The notes: a model not told the origin generated them from the letters alone. A DNA stretch of 64,000 bases from Mayamaea pseudoterrestris (GCA_027923505.1 BROI01000034.1:1-64000); one strand, 5' to 3'; positions 12,001 to 22,504 are shown, counted from the first letter of the stretch. Translations and numbers: made by a program.

Positions 12001-14446
12001 ATGGCATCCAAGTAGCTCAGTGACAGCGAGAAGGAAAAACCTTCTGAGCGCCAGTTGAAGGGCCATCTGCCTAGAAGGCGCCACTGGTGCACCAATGGAG
12101 CATCCAATGAGCACCTGCATGGCCAAACCCTTGTCCCATATGTTCATTTGGTGTGGTGAAACCCCTCCATGGCATCCAAGTAGCTCAGTGACGGCGAGAA
12201 GGAAAATCCTTCTGAGCGCCAGTTGAAGGGCCATCTGCCTAGAAGGCGCCACTGGTGCACCAATGGAGCATCCAATGAGCACCTGCATGGCCAAACCCTT
12301 GTCCCATATGTTCATTTGGCGTGGTGAAACCCCTCCATGGCATCCAAGTAGCTCAGTGACGGCGAGAAGGAAAATCCTTCTGAGCGCCAGTTGAAGGGTC
12401 ATCTGCCTAGAAGGCGCCACTGGTGCACCAATGGAGCATCCAATGAGCATCTGCATGGCCAAACCCTTGTCCCATATGTTCATTTGGCGTGGTGAAACCC
12501 CTCCATGGCATCCAAGTAGCTCAGTGACGGCGAGAAGGAAAAACCTTCTGAGCGCCAGTTGAAGGGGCATCTGCCTAGAAGGCGCCACTGATGCACCAGT
12601 GGAACATCCAAGAGCACCTGCATGGCCAAACCCTATTCCCATATGTTCAATTAGTGTGGCAAACTCCTCCATGGCATCCAAGTAGCTCAGTATACGCGAG
12701 AAGAAAAAACCTTCTGAGCGCCAGTTGAAGGGCCATCTGCCTAGAAGGCGCCACTGGTGCACCAATGGAGCATCCAATGAGCACCTGCATGGCCAAACCC
12801 TTGTCCCGTATGTTCATTTGGCGTGGTGAAACCCCTCCATGGCATCCAAGTAGCTCAGTGATGGCGAGAAGGAAAATCCTTCTGAGCGCCAGTTGAAGGG
12901 GCATCTGCCTAGAAGGCGCCACTGGTGCACCAATGGAGCATCCTATGAGCACCTGCATGGCCAAACCCTTGTCCCGTATGTTCATTTGGCGTGGTGAAAC
13001 CCCTCCATGGCATCCAAGTAGCTCAGTGACGGCGAGAAGGAAAAACCTTCTGAGCGCCAGTTGAAGGGGCATCTGCCTAGAAGGCGCCACTGGTGCACCA
13101 ATGGAGCATCCAATGAGCACCTGCATGTCCAAACCCTTGTCCCGTATGTTCATTTGGCGTGGTGAAACCCCTCCATGGCAACCAAGGAGCTCAGGGAAGG
13201 CGAGAAAGAAAAATACTTCTGAGCGCCAGTTGAAGGGGCATCTGCCTAGAAGGCGCCACTGGTGCACCAATGGAGCATCCAATGAGCATCTGCATGGCCA
13301 AACCCTTGTCCCGTATGTTCATTTGGCGTGGTGAAACCCCTCCATGGCATCCAAGTAGCTCAGTGACGGCGAGAAGGAAAAACCTTCTGAGCGCCAGTTG
13401 AAGGGGCATCTGCCTAGAAGGCGCCACTGGTGCACCAATGGAGCATCCAATGAGCACCTGCATGTCCAAACCCTTGTCCCGTATGTTCATTTGGCGTGGT
13501 GAAACCCCTCCATGGCATCCAAGTAGCTCAGTGACGGCGAGAAGGAAAATCCTTCTGAGCGCCAGTTGAAGGGGCATCTGCCTAGAAGGCGCCACTGGTG
13601 CACCAATGGAGCATCAAATGAGCACCTGCATGTCCAAACCCTTGTTGTTGTGTATAATCATTTGGCGTGGTGAAACCCCTCCATGGCATCCAAGTAGCTC
13701 AGTGACGGCGAGAAGGAAAATCCTTCTGAGCGCCACTTGTAGGGGCATCTGCCTAGAAGGCGCCACTGGTGCACCAATGGAGCATCCAATGAGCACCTGC
13801 ATGGCCAAACCCTTGTCCCGTATGTTCATTTGGCGTGGTGAAACCCCTCCATGGCATCCAAGTAGCTCAGTGACGGCGAGAAGGAAAATCCTTCTGAGCG
13901 CCAGTTGAAGGGGCATCTGCCTAGAAGGCGCCACTGGTGCACCAATGGAGCATCCAATGAGCACCTGCATGGCCAAACCCTTGTCCCGTATGTTCATTTG
14001 GCGTGGTGAAACCCCTCCATGGCATCCAAGTAGCTCAGTGACGGCGAGAAGGAAAATCCTTCTGAGCGCCAGTTGAAGGGGCATCTGCCTAGAAGGCGCC
14101 ACTGGTGCACCAATGGAGCATCCAATGAGCACCTGCATGTCCAAACCCTTGTCCCGTATGTTCATTTGGCGTGGTGAAACCCCTCCATGGCATCCAAGTA
14201 GCTCAGTGACGGCGAGAAGGAAAATCCTTCTGAGCGCCAGTTGAAGGGGCATCTGCCTAGAAGGCGCCACTGGTGCACCAATGAATCCATGGACTGCATC
14301 CAATGAGCACCTCCATGGCCAAACCCTTGCCCACCTGCATGGCCAAACACTTGTCCCGTATGTTCACTTGGCATGGTGAAACCCCTTCATGGCATCCAAG
14401 TAGCTCATTGATGGCAAGAAGGAAAATCCTTCTGAGCGCTTCTTCC
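1..14446. repeat. 168-bp tandem satellite array, about 86 copies
   Basis: Head-to-tail copies of a 168-bp unit fill the window from its first base. The motif GCCATGGCATCC recurs exactly every 168 bp, for example at 3261, 3429 and 3597. Units between about 900 and 14,280 are very alike. The first 850 bp and the last 170 bp carry many small insertions and deletions, as expected for the ends of an array homogenised by unequal exchange; the true left end lies outside the window. Because 168 is 56 x 3, both strands show long open frames, the longest being 545 codons on the minus strand at 11,140-12,777. Two different minus frames are open together, and common unit variants put stops in them, so these are not taken as genes. 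The unit contains an AGAAGG-AAAAA-CCTTCT hairpin and short palindromes. Role unknown; centromeric or other heterochromatin is possible. Confidence 0.97.
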
Positions 14447-14451
14447 ATCTA

Positions 14452-14955
14452 GCTGGTTACTGTGTGGCAGTTTGCCCTCCCCGACAACTGATGCTACATG
14501 TGAGCTTAAAATGATTGTTATGCACCAATATCACCGCATATGTGTGCCCAGGGATAGCCAGAACAGAATTCATGGAACAAGACTATTGGGGATAGTCATT
14601 ATAGGCCACACACTGTTGCACCATGTTGCTGGTTACTGTTGAATCATTGCCCTCCCAAACAACTGATTTACATGTGAGCAGGGAATGATTCTTATGCACC
14701 AATTTCACGCATATGTGTCCCCATGGACAGCCAGAATAGAATTCATGGAACAAGACTATTGGGGGTAGTCATTGAAGGCCTTACACCGTAGCACGGTGTA
14801 GCCGGTGACTGTGTGGATCTTTGCCCTGCCAAACAACTGATGTTACACATGAGCTGGGAATGATTATTATGCACTAATCTCACCGCATATGTGTCCATAA
14901 GGATAGCCAGAACAGAATTCATGAAACAAGACTATTGGGAATAGTGGAGCTGGTT
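14452..14955. repeat. Three diverged tandem copies of a ~175-bp repeat
   Basis: GCTGGTTACTGT-like starts occur at 14,452 and 14,628, and a diverged one (GCCGGTGACTGT) at 14,801, spacings of 176 and 173 bp. Each unit then holds a CAACTGATG-like stretch, a CACCGCATATGTGT-like stretch and an AGACTATTGGGG-like end. The family is unrelated in sequence to the adjoining 168-bp satellite and clearly older. Confidence 0.85.
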
Positions 14956-14959
14956 TCTC

Positions 14960-15400
14960 TGAGAGCATACTCCTAAAGTAAAGCAATGTGTTTGGGACAG
15001 CTAACACAGTCATAGTCTTTTCAATTAATGTCGTGAAGCATGTCCAGATAATCACATTCGCGGGGTGGGGAGGTGGTACAAGCTTGTAGGATCAATGGCT
15101 TCACAAAGCCAGCATTGACTTTTCACGCTCCGCATGCACAAACAAACACTGCCAAGAAATAGACAGTTAAATTGACACTGGCCTTCAAAGCAACCATTTG
15201 ATAGGTTATGCCAACAACAACTCTTAACTACTGATATATGGAACAAACAGAGAGGCTAGAGATTGCAATTTTCAAGTGGTAATCAATGACTCTTTGAAAG
15301 CATACTCCTACTGTAAAACAATGTGCTTTGGGATAGCTAGCATGGTCATTGTGAGCAGTGTTCCAATTAAGGACATGAAGCATGTCCGGATATATCCTAC
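14960..15400. repeat. Direct repeat pair of ~100 bp, 335 bp apart
   Basis: The stretch starting GCATACTCCTAA at 14,965 recurs, diverged, as GCATACTCCTAC at 15,300. Both continue through a GGGA(C/T)AGCTA core and end at GAAGCATGTCC. This looks like two decayed units of a longer tandem repeat. No gene is seen here. Confidence 0.7.
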
Positions 15401-15540
15401 CATAATTATATAAATCTTGTAGTAGTTTGAGCAATAATGATCAGCTTATGAACCGTGATATTTAGTGTTTGGCGATGATGTTATGATTTTGCCACAACTG
15501 GCCAGCCATAGGTAGTTGAATGTAGAATGCATAACTTGGG

Positions 15541-15708
15541 GTGTTGGCCACACCCATCCTGCAGACCATTCCATGGTGTAGGCTTCCAGGCAGTCCTTTT
15601 GGCACCATTTGAGACCATGCTCATGTCAATGGCGCCCCCTGGACATGTTTTGCCTGACTCATTGAGTCATTGAGTGGCCAGGTCATGGGGCATCCTAGTG
15701 GTATATTT
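15541..15708 (+). repeat. Dispersed repeat, copy 1 (inverted copy near 58.3 kb)
   Basis: The stretch starting GTGTTGGCCACACCC and running through CCATGGTGTA, CCAGGCAGTCCTTTT, CTGGACATGTTTTGC and GTGGTAT matches the reverse complement of 58,251-58,443 in the same blocks. The block order is circularly permuted, so the two pieces are probably fragments of a tandem repeat of about 200 bp. Confidence 0.75.
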
Positions 15709-16327
15709 CCACCTGATCTTCTCCCAAATGGTTGTTGAGCCTCAAAAATTGACCAAGTAGCTACTTGGCTTAATGTTTTGCTTCCAGATTGTAATAATTC
15801 TGACATGCAAACATAGTTTGTGGTATGCTCTCGAGATTTGATGCGGTGCAACGCCTTCAGTAAAGGAAGTCAGCCATTCTTGCCACTGCGGCTATTATAA
15901 AATAAATAAGGTATTGTTTGTTTTAGAGGCAGCACACATTCTAATACTGTAAAGTTTGGTGACATGCAGATCCATCTCGTCAATGACCAATGACGAGCAC
16001 TACCAGAAATCATTTATCATTGCAGCTCAATACTTAAGTTTAATTGTACATATCGGTAAGCAAAGAAGTGGCCATGCCATATTATGTGTGATGACTGTAT
16101 TGCATTGCAACAATAAATGATGGCAAGGTATAGGTGTCCAGGGACCGGGATACCAACAATAGGTAATAGGTACTGACAGTGGAGCAAGGATCGACGAGTC
16201 CGCATGAGGGCGAGTCGTGCCAAGACACAGATCATTACCGCTCCGACAGAATGTCATTCATCTCGTTGAACGTCAGATGCAACTTTGCGTCCAACTCGGA
16301 ATCACTTTTCCTTGCTTCTTCATCAAT
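15709..16327. other. Intergenic region, no gene seen
   Basis: AT-rich DNA between the decayed repeats and the first gene. Short open frames here lack family features and most do not begin with ATG. It presumably includes the promoter of the GST-N domain gene; no clear TATA element was recognised. Confidence 0.5.
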
Positions 16328-17377
16328 ATGATCAACTTCCGCCTTGCGTTGCTTCTGACCCTGTTCTTGAAATGCACGGGACTCGCAAACAATAAACCAC
16401 TACTAGAAATCTTCTTCAAAGCTCGAGCAAACAGCAATATTGGATCGTCGCAGCTTCCGACGAAAGCAGATGGCGATCGATTGCTGCAGTCGCTCAACCT
16501 TGAAGCTTCGACGGAACCAAAGTTAGCATACGCCAAACTACAAGACATTCCCAATCTGCTGACAGCGAGTATAACTCCTGTTCTGCGAGCGGCGAGTGGA
16601 GTGTTTGCGCAGGACTACAAGCTTGATTTGATCGCGCCAGATGCGACCAAATACTCGTACCTTCCACCCATTCAAGGACGACAACTACTAGAATCTGGAG
16701 TCTATAAACCACCCAAGGAGCCAATCATTTTGTACGAACTAGAATCGTGTCCATTTTGTCGCAAGGTTCGGGAGGCTTGCAGCATGCTCTCCCTGTCAGT
16801 CACCATGAAACCAACCCCCAAAAACGGACGCATATTTCGACAGGAACTGCAAAACAAACTTGGCACAACTAACAAAAAAATCACCTTTCCTTATTTGATC
16901 GATCCAAACACTGGAGTGAACATGTTCGAGTCGAGCGACATAATCTCCTACTTGTTCAAAATGTATGGAAATGGGAGCGTCCCTTGGACCTTGGCCGACA
17001 CGCAACAGTCAAGCGACGCAGTGCTATCCACAGTCACGGCTGGACTTGGCGTCGGCTTGACTCGCATCAATGCTGGTGGCAACTACGAAACGTCCCAGCC
17101 GCCAAGTTTACCGCTGCAGCTGTGGGCCTATGAGGGATCGCCCTTTTGCAAGATTGTTCGAGAGCGATTGAGCAGTTTGGAGATTTCACACACTGTCGTG
17201 TTTACACCACGCGGCAGCATGAATCGACAGCTACTTTGGGAACGGACGGGTGGTCGCTTCCAAGTGCCGTTTCTCGTGGATCCAAACACTGGCGTGGAAC
17301 TCTTCGAGTCGCAAGCCATGTGCGAGTATTTGCAGCGCATGTATGCGGTTGCCGATTCACCCGTAGAGTTCTTGTAG
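16328..17377 (+). CDS. Secretory or plastid protein with two GST N-terminal (thioredoxin-fold) domains
   Basis: 349 aa from the chosen ATG. Two successive GST_N/glutaredoxin-like domains follow a variable N-terminal third. The first has CPFC at residues 141-144 and ends in FPYLIDPNTGV and a FESSDI helix start. The second has SPFC (Cys274) and VPFLVDPNTGV with FES again. The duplication is internal: both halves keep the cis-Pro loop (FPYL, VPFL) typical of thioredoxin folds. Known relatives are plant plastid proteins with repeated GST_N domains; substrate unknown. The start at 16,328 is preferred because it has A at -3 and gives a clean signal peptide (MINFRLALLLTLFLKCTGLA). An in-frame ATG at 16,277 would add 17 residues. 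The second domain keeps only one Cys of the CxxC, so any redox or glutathione role would differ between halves. Confidence 0.85.
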   Translation: MINFRLALLLTLFLKCTGLANNKPLLEIFFKARANSNIGSSQLPTKADGDRLLQSLNLEASTEPKLAYAKLQDIPNLLTASITPVLRAASGVFAQDYKLDLIAPDATKYSYLPPIQGRQLLESGVYKPPKEPIILYELESCPFCRKVREACSMLSLSVTMKPTPKNGRIFRQELQNKLGTTNKKITFPYLIDPNTGVNMFESSDIISYLFKMYGNGSVPWTLADTQQSSDAVLSTVTAGLGVGLTRINAGGNYETSQPPSLPLQLWAYEGSPFCKIVRERLSSLEISHTVVFTPRGSMNRQLLWERTGGRFQVPFLVDPNTGVELFESQAMCEYLQRMYAVADSPVEFL

Positions 17378-17746
17378 TGAGGAGGGCTGATGGATACTGC
17401 AAGTACCATGATGCTGATAAATTTATTAGCATGATCACGCCGTTAAAGGATTTAAAAGCCGACGAAAGTTGATATTGTCGTCAAATAATATAATAGTCAA
17501 CTATGTTAAATGTTAACGTACTGGATAGACACCAGTGATCGACACAATCCTGACAGGTTTCGGCTGCATAAACATCGCAAAAACCAATTGTGGATTCAAA
17601 GTGTGATAGCATGAGAAATCTTCTTATTTGGTCGAATCTCAATCCCAAAGTGCCATGCTTGGCACATAGCGGAAGCGGCGCAGAACGTTTCCCTTTCCAT
17701 CGTTCGTCGCTGAAGGATCACGTCCATCACGCTGCAATATGTAGCT
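17378..17746. other. Convergent 3' intergenic region
   Basis: Lies between two genes that end towards each other. AT-rich, with ATAATATAATAG-like stretches that may serve as poly(A) signals. No gene seen. Confidence 0.5.
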
Positions 17747-19156
17747 TTATACATCAAACTTTTCCAAATCGCCCTTCCACCCAAACGTATTATAGGTTCC
17801 ATAGTCTGATGACTCGCCGACAACGGTATGCGCGTCATCATATGCAGCGTCATCCTCGAGCGACTCATTTTCAATGCAAACCTGCAACCAATTGGACCTT
17901 GATCGGAGACGGCGAGCCGAAACGGCTCCCACCAACAGGGCCATGATTCCAACCGTGGATACCAAAATGGATTGGTCATAGCCGTCTTGCGGTTTTGTAA
18001 ATGAGGCATTGGAAGCAGCGGATAATTGTGGAGGAGTTTCAACTTGAGCAATAACCTCGTCGGCTGCTGCAAGTACCGGCGGCGACGCAACATTAGCAGC
18101 TAATAGTTGCAACGGCGTTTCCATGGCTCGCGTAGACGATCGAACAATGCGCTTGCCCTTCTTTTGCTGCAGTGCCGGTGGCTCAATGTAAACCTTGCGC
18201 GACGCTTGCTGCACCAGAGCAGTCGTTGAAATGACTCGTCCTTCATTGTCGTACAACTCATCTGGCAAGACGACCTGGCCCTGTGAATTGGTATGTAGCT
18301 GTCGGGGATCATAGTAAAGGTAGGTGACCTTGTCTGGTTGTGACCTTGCAAGTGCCGGAGTATCTGCCTCGGCAGCAGCAGATGCAACAAGCAACCCTGG
18401 CTGCTCTGCACCCATGGCAGCCGCTGGCTGCTGCATCAGTGGTTCTTCTCCTTCAGCACGAGCTAATATTGGCTCTTCTGCTTGTAGCGACTGCGCGCTC
18501 TGGGACGGTAACGCAATGGAAGCTTCCGATTGTTGAACGGCAACAGCTGCTTGCTGCAAGGGCTCCTCCAACGCGACATAATTCGGCTGAACGATCAAAC
18601 CAGCTCCAGCAGCTCCTCTTGCTGGTTCCATCCGTATCGGAGAAGCTGCATTTTCAGTCGCTTGCAGCGCATTCGCCACCAAATAGACTGGTTCCTCCTC
18701 GCCGAGCGCCTCTCCCAAAACTTCCACCACATTCAGCAAGTGCTCCTGGGCGCCATGCTCCAGTCGCTTGAGTCTGTTATTATTATTATTATTTGCATGC
18801 TGCTGCGAATGTATTCGATGATTGTTGTTGCGAATCTTGCTAGTGCTACTTGCAGCGTGACTCCTAGTCGCCGTGGAAGTCGCAACCGGTGCAGTCTGCG
18901 ACTGTTGGCTCTTGCTGGATATTAACACGCTCCAAATTGCCAAGACTACCAGCGGCGAGAGTAGGACTACCCGCATAGCTTGCTTCATGAAGGAATTACC
19001 GAGCAGGCGATGCCTCTTGCCTCGAAATGGATCGTGATTACCTTGACTTTTACTTGATCCGGAGTAAAAGGAGGCTCCCGATTGCTGCGTCCGTTGGCGT
19101 GTTGTTGCAGTGGCTGCTGGAGTCGCAAAGGGATGTGCAAAGAGACTACTATTCAT
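17747..19156 (-). CDS. Hypothetical low-complexity protein with two transmembrane segments
   Basis: 469 aa, starting at ATG (19,156). Not recognised as a known family. A basic stretch (RGKRHRLLG, residues 45-53) precedes a strong hydrophobic segment at about 62-80, which looks like a signal anchor. The middle is rich in Ala, Gln, Glu and Ser, with a run of Asn. A second hydrophobic segment at about 397-412 (ILVSTVGIMALLVGAV) is followed by SARRLRSRS and an acidic tail containing DDAAYDDAH. The layout suggests a membrane protein whose long spacer is exposed on one side, with a short C-terminal tail on the other. It shares its 5' intergenic region with the divergent P-loop gene. Low complexity makes homology weak; the frame is long and clean, so it is likely a real gene. 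Confidence 0.75.
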   Translation of the reverse strand: MNSSLFAHPFATPAATATTRQRTQQSGASFYSGSSKSQGNHDPFRGKRHRLLGNSFMKQAMRVVLLSPLVVLAIWSVLISSKSQQSQTAPVATSTATRSHAASSTSKIRNNNHRIHSQQHANNNNNNRLKRLEHGAQEHLLNVVEVLGEALGEEEPVYLVANALQATENAASPIRMEPARGAAGAGLIVQPNYVALEEPLQQAAVAVQQSEASIALPSQSAQSLQAEEPILARAEGEEPLMQQPAAAMGAEQPGLLVASAAAEADTPALARSQPDKVTYLYYDPRQLHTNSQGQVVLPDELYDNEGRVISTTALVQQASRKVYIEPPALQQKKGKRIVRSSTRAMETPLQLLAANVASPPVLAAADEVIAQVETPPQLSAASNASFTKPQDGYDQSILVSTVGIMALLVGAVSARRLRSRSNWLQVCIENESLEDDAAYDDAHTVVGESSDYGTYNTFGWKGDLEKFDV

Positions 19157-19603
19157 GTTGATTGTATATAGAGATCGATAGATGTTACTGCACTGCTATT
19201 GTCCCTTTGTAGGAACAAACACGACGTCAAATTGCTGTTTCAATGGTCCACTTCCGTCGGTCGTTGGGGTTTTCGCAACGCAGGCGTGTCTCCGCTCTGC
19301 TGCCACGCTGGCGTGAGCGAAGCGAATAAATTAGCTGTGATTGGACAAGTGTCATTGGCTCTCGGAACGAGCGAGGCGAGCCGTTTCGGCGAACGTCACA
19401 AATCCTTTCGTCGACGCCATTCACCGCGGCCTTGATACGACTAACACCAAATTGGACTAGACGTGAAAGAACAATTGCAGGGGCCACTCAACCAGTAGTT
19501 AAGCGCTATAGAAATTCGTTGAACTCCATTAGCGAATTTAGGATAAAATAGGAGAATGCTCATAGAACTGTCTCAACTTTCACGCTGTCGTTTCGGGACT
19601 CGT
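19157..19603. promoter_or_regulatory. Divergent promoter region
   Basis: About 450 bp between two divergent start codons, presumably holding both promoters. It has GC-rich stretches with repeated GCGAGC/GAGCGAA motifs around 19,310-19,390. No TATA box was identified with confidence. An in-frame ATG at 19,556 could also serve as the start of the downstream gene. Confidence 0.45.
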
Positions 19604-21168
19604 ATGCTTGTGCCGCTACGACATCACATTTCCATCAGCTTCATCAACCGCGACGGCGATCTTAATCAACGCAATTCTTCGGCAGCCGCTCATCGAATGT
19701 GAGTAGCTCGTTGAACGAAAAGTCTGATTCTATTCTCACAATTCCGAGACATTGTATTCCCAGTCTCTTTGTAGCAGCAGCCTTGTTGCTTCTGCTAATG
19801 GCGGATGGATTTCTTCCCGTCAGTCGAAAGCAACGTCGCCAGATAAAAGCACCTTCTTTGTCGTCCATTGGCAGTTTGGATGTTAGCAGCTTGTCGTTGT
19901 CAAATGGAGACGAAACGTTGAGTCATCTTCCGGAGAATGCACTAGTGATTACTATTGGACCTCCTGCCTGCGGCAAGACTACGTGGCTGAAACGCAGAGG
20001 TATTTCTGATGTCACACTCGACGATCAACCAGGGGTGCATGTTGCGATTGATCGAATAGAATACTTGCTGGCGTCTCGGTATACGAAAGGCAAACGATTA
20101 GCGCTGGAAGAGCGAGAAATTATCAACCGGTTAAACAGAACCATGTTCCACGAGAAGTCAGTCTTAGAGCGCTTGGCGACGCCCAAGGAAGTCGAGTTGA
20201 CGGCAATCATAATGCGATTGCAGAACAAGATTACGGCAAGCCGCTTGAAGTCGCTCCTTCCTCCGACGCCAGTCAGCAATCTACTTTGTGCAGCAGTTGA
20301 AGATTACATACAATCTCATGCAAGTAGTACTCCCATTCGACTCTGTCGAACATTAGACCTGTTTGTCGTGGAAAGCTTGTTTCGCGGCGGCATGCTTGAT
20401 CGCGCTACGCAAGCGCTCCACAATCACACCGAGTCGTCGCGAGTCGCGTGGGGAAATACCAATACACTTCCTCGCGACTACGCTTGTGCATTGGAAATGG
20501 CTAGTCAGCAGCAACGACCAGTCTTTTTCTGTATCTGCGAGCCGTTTGATGCAAGTTATACTGAGAAAACGAGCAACACCACTCCGGGCGACTCCAACGG
20601 CAACAAGTCCGTCTATGATTTGCGTGTCGAATCTTTCAAAGTTTTATTGACTCGCAGCATCGACCGGCTAGTGCGCACGGGTCGCTACGTTCCAGCGCAA
20701 GTAATATATGACATGAATGAGCGTTGGAAGGGGACGCTGCTACAAGTCAAAGCTGCGTTGCAGCTTGAAGTCGAGCTTGAGGAAGCGGAAGCTGGAGATG
20801 TGATTGATGTAGCGCTCGAACCCAACGATGCCATCATGAACAAGCCGTTTGTACAGCTGGGAAGAGTCTCACAGTTTGATCTGCACCGACATTTAGCGCA
20901 GCTTGCTGGCTATGATATGGATAGGCATCGACGTGTCAAGGCAATCAATAAAGCGGGCATTAATGGAGAGCAATCAACGCACCGGACAGCGTCAGGTCGG
21001 AAATTCGATCAGCTCAAGGCCAAAAGTGCTTCGGCACGGTCTGTGACGCCACGAAAAGTAAACGGCGTTAATGTTGTTGACAGCCATGCTACGACTCGTA
21101 AAGGTCCACCGCAAGTGAGCATACTTCAGAATACGTCTCGCATAAAGCTTGCTCCCAACAAAAAATAG
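19604..21168 (+). CDS. P-loop NTPase, AAA_33/polynucleotide-kinase-like, probably organelle-targeted
   Basis: The frame open from 19,699 begins with GTG, not ATG. I infer two exons: 19,604-19,698 and 19,764-21,168, joined over a 65-bp intron with donor GTGAGT and acceptor TTCCCAG, giving about 499 aa in one frame. The Walker A motif GPPACGKT lies just after the N-terminal region, within VITIGPPACGKTTW. Before it is a hydrophobic run (LFVAAALLLLLMADG) ending ADG|FLP, like a diatom plastid-entry signal. The C-terminal 100 residues are basic. A P-loop that early, followed by Asp-rich DVTLDDQP and a helical region, resembles AAA_33/zeta-type kinases, but no substrate can be named. Alternatives: start at 19,556 in frame, or at the internal ATG 19,798, which would lose the hydrophobic segment. 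Confidence 0.7.
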
Positions 21169-21851
21169 TTGGTTGCTCGATTGAACTTCGCCCTGCTAGC
21201 GACCACTGCCGGACGAGCAAGTGTTGCAGTGACAGCCCAACCAGCAGTTGACAAACATTACGATCTCAAGCCCTTCATAGTCACAGGCTCTGGACATGAT
21301 CCAATGGCTTATTAAGGACCTCCCTAGTGTATTGACTTTGCGCATGAGTCTCCTGCTTGCCTCCGCCTCTAGTTCGACACCTTTGACCGGCAAGTGCAGA
21401 GTGAAGCCCGATCCAACAGTTATAACTACGGCATTCAAGGTTTGCGTCCTGCTTTTAATAATACTATGGGCAATATGAGCTATCTGCTGCATGTCACGCT
21501 TTGTACGGCATTTTTCCTATGCTGGCAAGGTGGAGCTGGCAGCATAATTTATTTACATTAGCTTCGCCGTAGCTGAAGGATCACTAACTGGTAGCAAGGC
21601 ATCAGTTCGACTACGTAGTGCTGAAAAAATACGGTCTCGCATGCATAAGAAAGCTAGCGCGTGGCAGACAGTGTGGCTGTCGCCCTTCAATTGGTCCCGC
21701 TGGAGCAAATTGGAAACGGTCATTGTCCGGCCACGAGAATGACCGTGCGTCGGAAGCACGATCGACCCAGGCCAAAATCGTCGACCGCGACTGACCACAA
21801 CGGAGCCTTGCGAAATCACCTCGAGCGCGTACCATTCGCTCGCCAAGAGCA
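21169..21851. other. Intergenic region, no gene seen
   Basis: Nearly 700 bp between tandem plus-strand genes. Several 60-100-codon frames overlap on both strands, but none has a recognisable domain. Confidence 0.5.
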
Positions 21852-21860
21852 TATAATATA
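21852..21860 (+). promoter_or_regulatory. Possible TATA box (TATAATATA)
   Basis: TATAATATA lies 53 bp upstream of the ATG of the first dirigent-like gene, a plausible distance for a core promoter with a short 5' UTR. Called on position and sequence only. Confidence 0.4.
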
Positions 21861-21904
21861 AGCACAGCCAAAGGTTTCAGCGGCACTTACTGCTGTCTCC
21901 CAAT

Positions 21905-22504
21905 ATGAGGCTCCTTAGCTTGCTAGCCTTCTTTGCCTCGACATTCACTACGACAGATGCCAGCCTCGTTGACTTTGAACGCCGCACAAGAGATGGCAGT
22001 GGCTTTCAAGGGCAGCTTTTAGCAGAGCATAGCCGCGGACAACGAAAGAGCCAGAATTTCGTTCATCGGGCATTGAAAGGAAGCAAAGGCTACAGTAGCG
22101 GCAATCGCCGCGCCAAGGGGGGCAGCAAAGGTAGTCAAGGCAAACCTTTGAAGACGAAGAAAATGACGTTCTTCGTCAAGAAGAGCGAAATTCGAAGCAA
22201 CGTTATTCAAAATGCCGACGGCTACACTGCGATGTTCCCTCTATATCAACAAGGGAGGCAAGTCGGCCTTTGGTACGAGTCTGTAGTCTACACGCTTGCT
22301 AATGATCGCGACGGCTTCGGATCTGTCGCCATTACATTCAACAAGAATTCAATACTTTCGCTGTCTACCGTGTCAACAAATAACGTTTATCCAGTCACTG
22401 GAGGATCAGGGTCGTTTAAGAAGTGCGTGAGCGGCGCGGCTCAGGTAACGGATGACAAGCCATCGATCATAACCTTTGAGATCAACCTGATTCAAGCCTG
22501 TTGA
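21905..22504 (+). CDS. Secreted dirigent-like beta-barrel protein, copy 1
   Basis: 199 aa. A signal peptide (MRLLSLLAFFASTFTTTDA, residues 1-19) is followed by a basic Gly/Ser/Lys-rich linker and a C-terminal domain of about 120 residues. That domain runs FFVKKSEIRSN, NADGYTAMFPLY, GLWYES, GFGSVAITF and VTGGSGSF (GGSG at 166-169). The order of beta-strand-like blocks ending in a GG(S/T)G-F turn and a following G-A-V strand is what dirigent and allene-oxide-cyclase-like barrels show. The downstream neighbour at 22,976 is a paralogue with the same blocks. Dirigent proteins steer radical coupling in plants. Whether the diatom proteins do this is unknown, and a wall or adhesive role is equally possible. 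Confidence 0.75.
   Translation: MRLLSLLAFFASTFTTTDASLVDFERRTRDGSGFQGQLLAEHSRGQRKSQNFVHRALKGSKGYSSGNRRAKGGSKGSQGKPLKTKKMTFFVKKSEIRSNVIQNADGYTAMFPLYQQGRQVGLWYESVVYTLANDRDGFGSVAITFNKNSILSLSTVSTNNVYPVTGGSGSFKKCVSGAAQVTDDKPSIITFEINLIQAC

Noticed and set aside
11140-12777. 545-codon minus-strand ORF with 56-residue repeats
   Set aside because: It is a by-product of the 168-bp satellite (56 codons). A second minus frame is also open, and normal unit variants stop the frame elsewhere.
1-14446. Possible CRISPR-like array
   Set aside because: The units are directly adjacent and fully homologous with no unique spacers, and the host is eukaryotic.
18324-18925. Plus-strand ORFs of 70-143 codons with Cys/Ala or Leu/Gln runs
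   Set aside because: They lie opposite the low-complexity 469-residue minus-strand gene and mirror its Ala/Gln codons.
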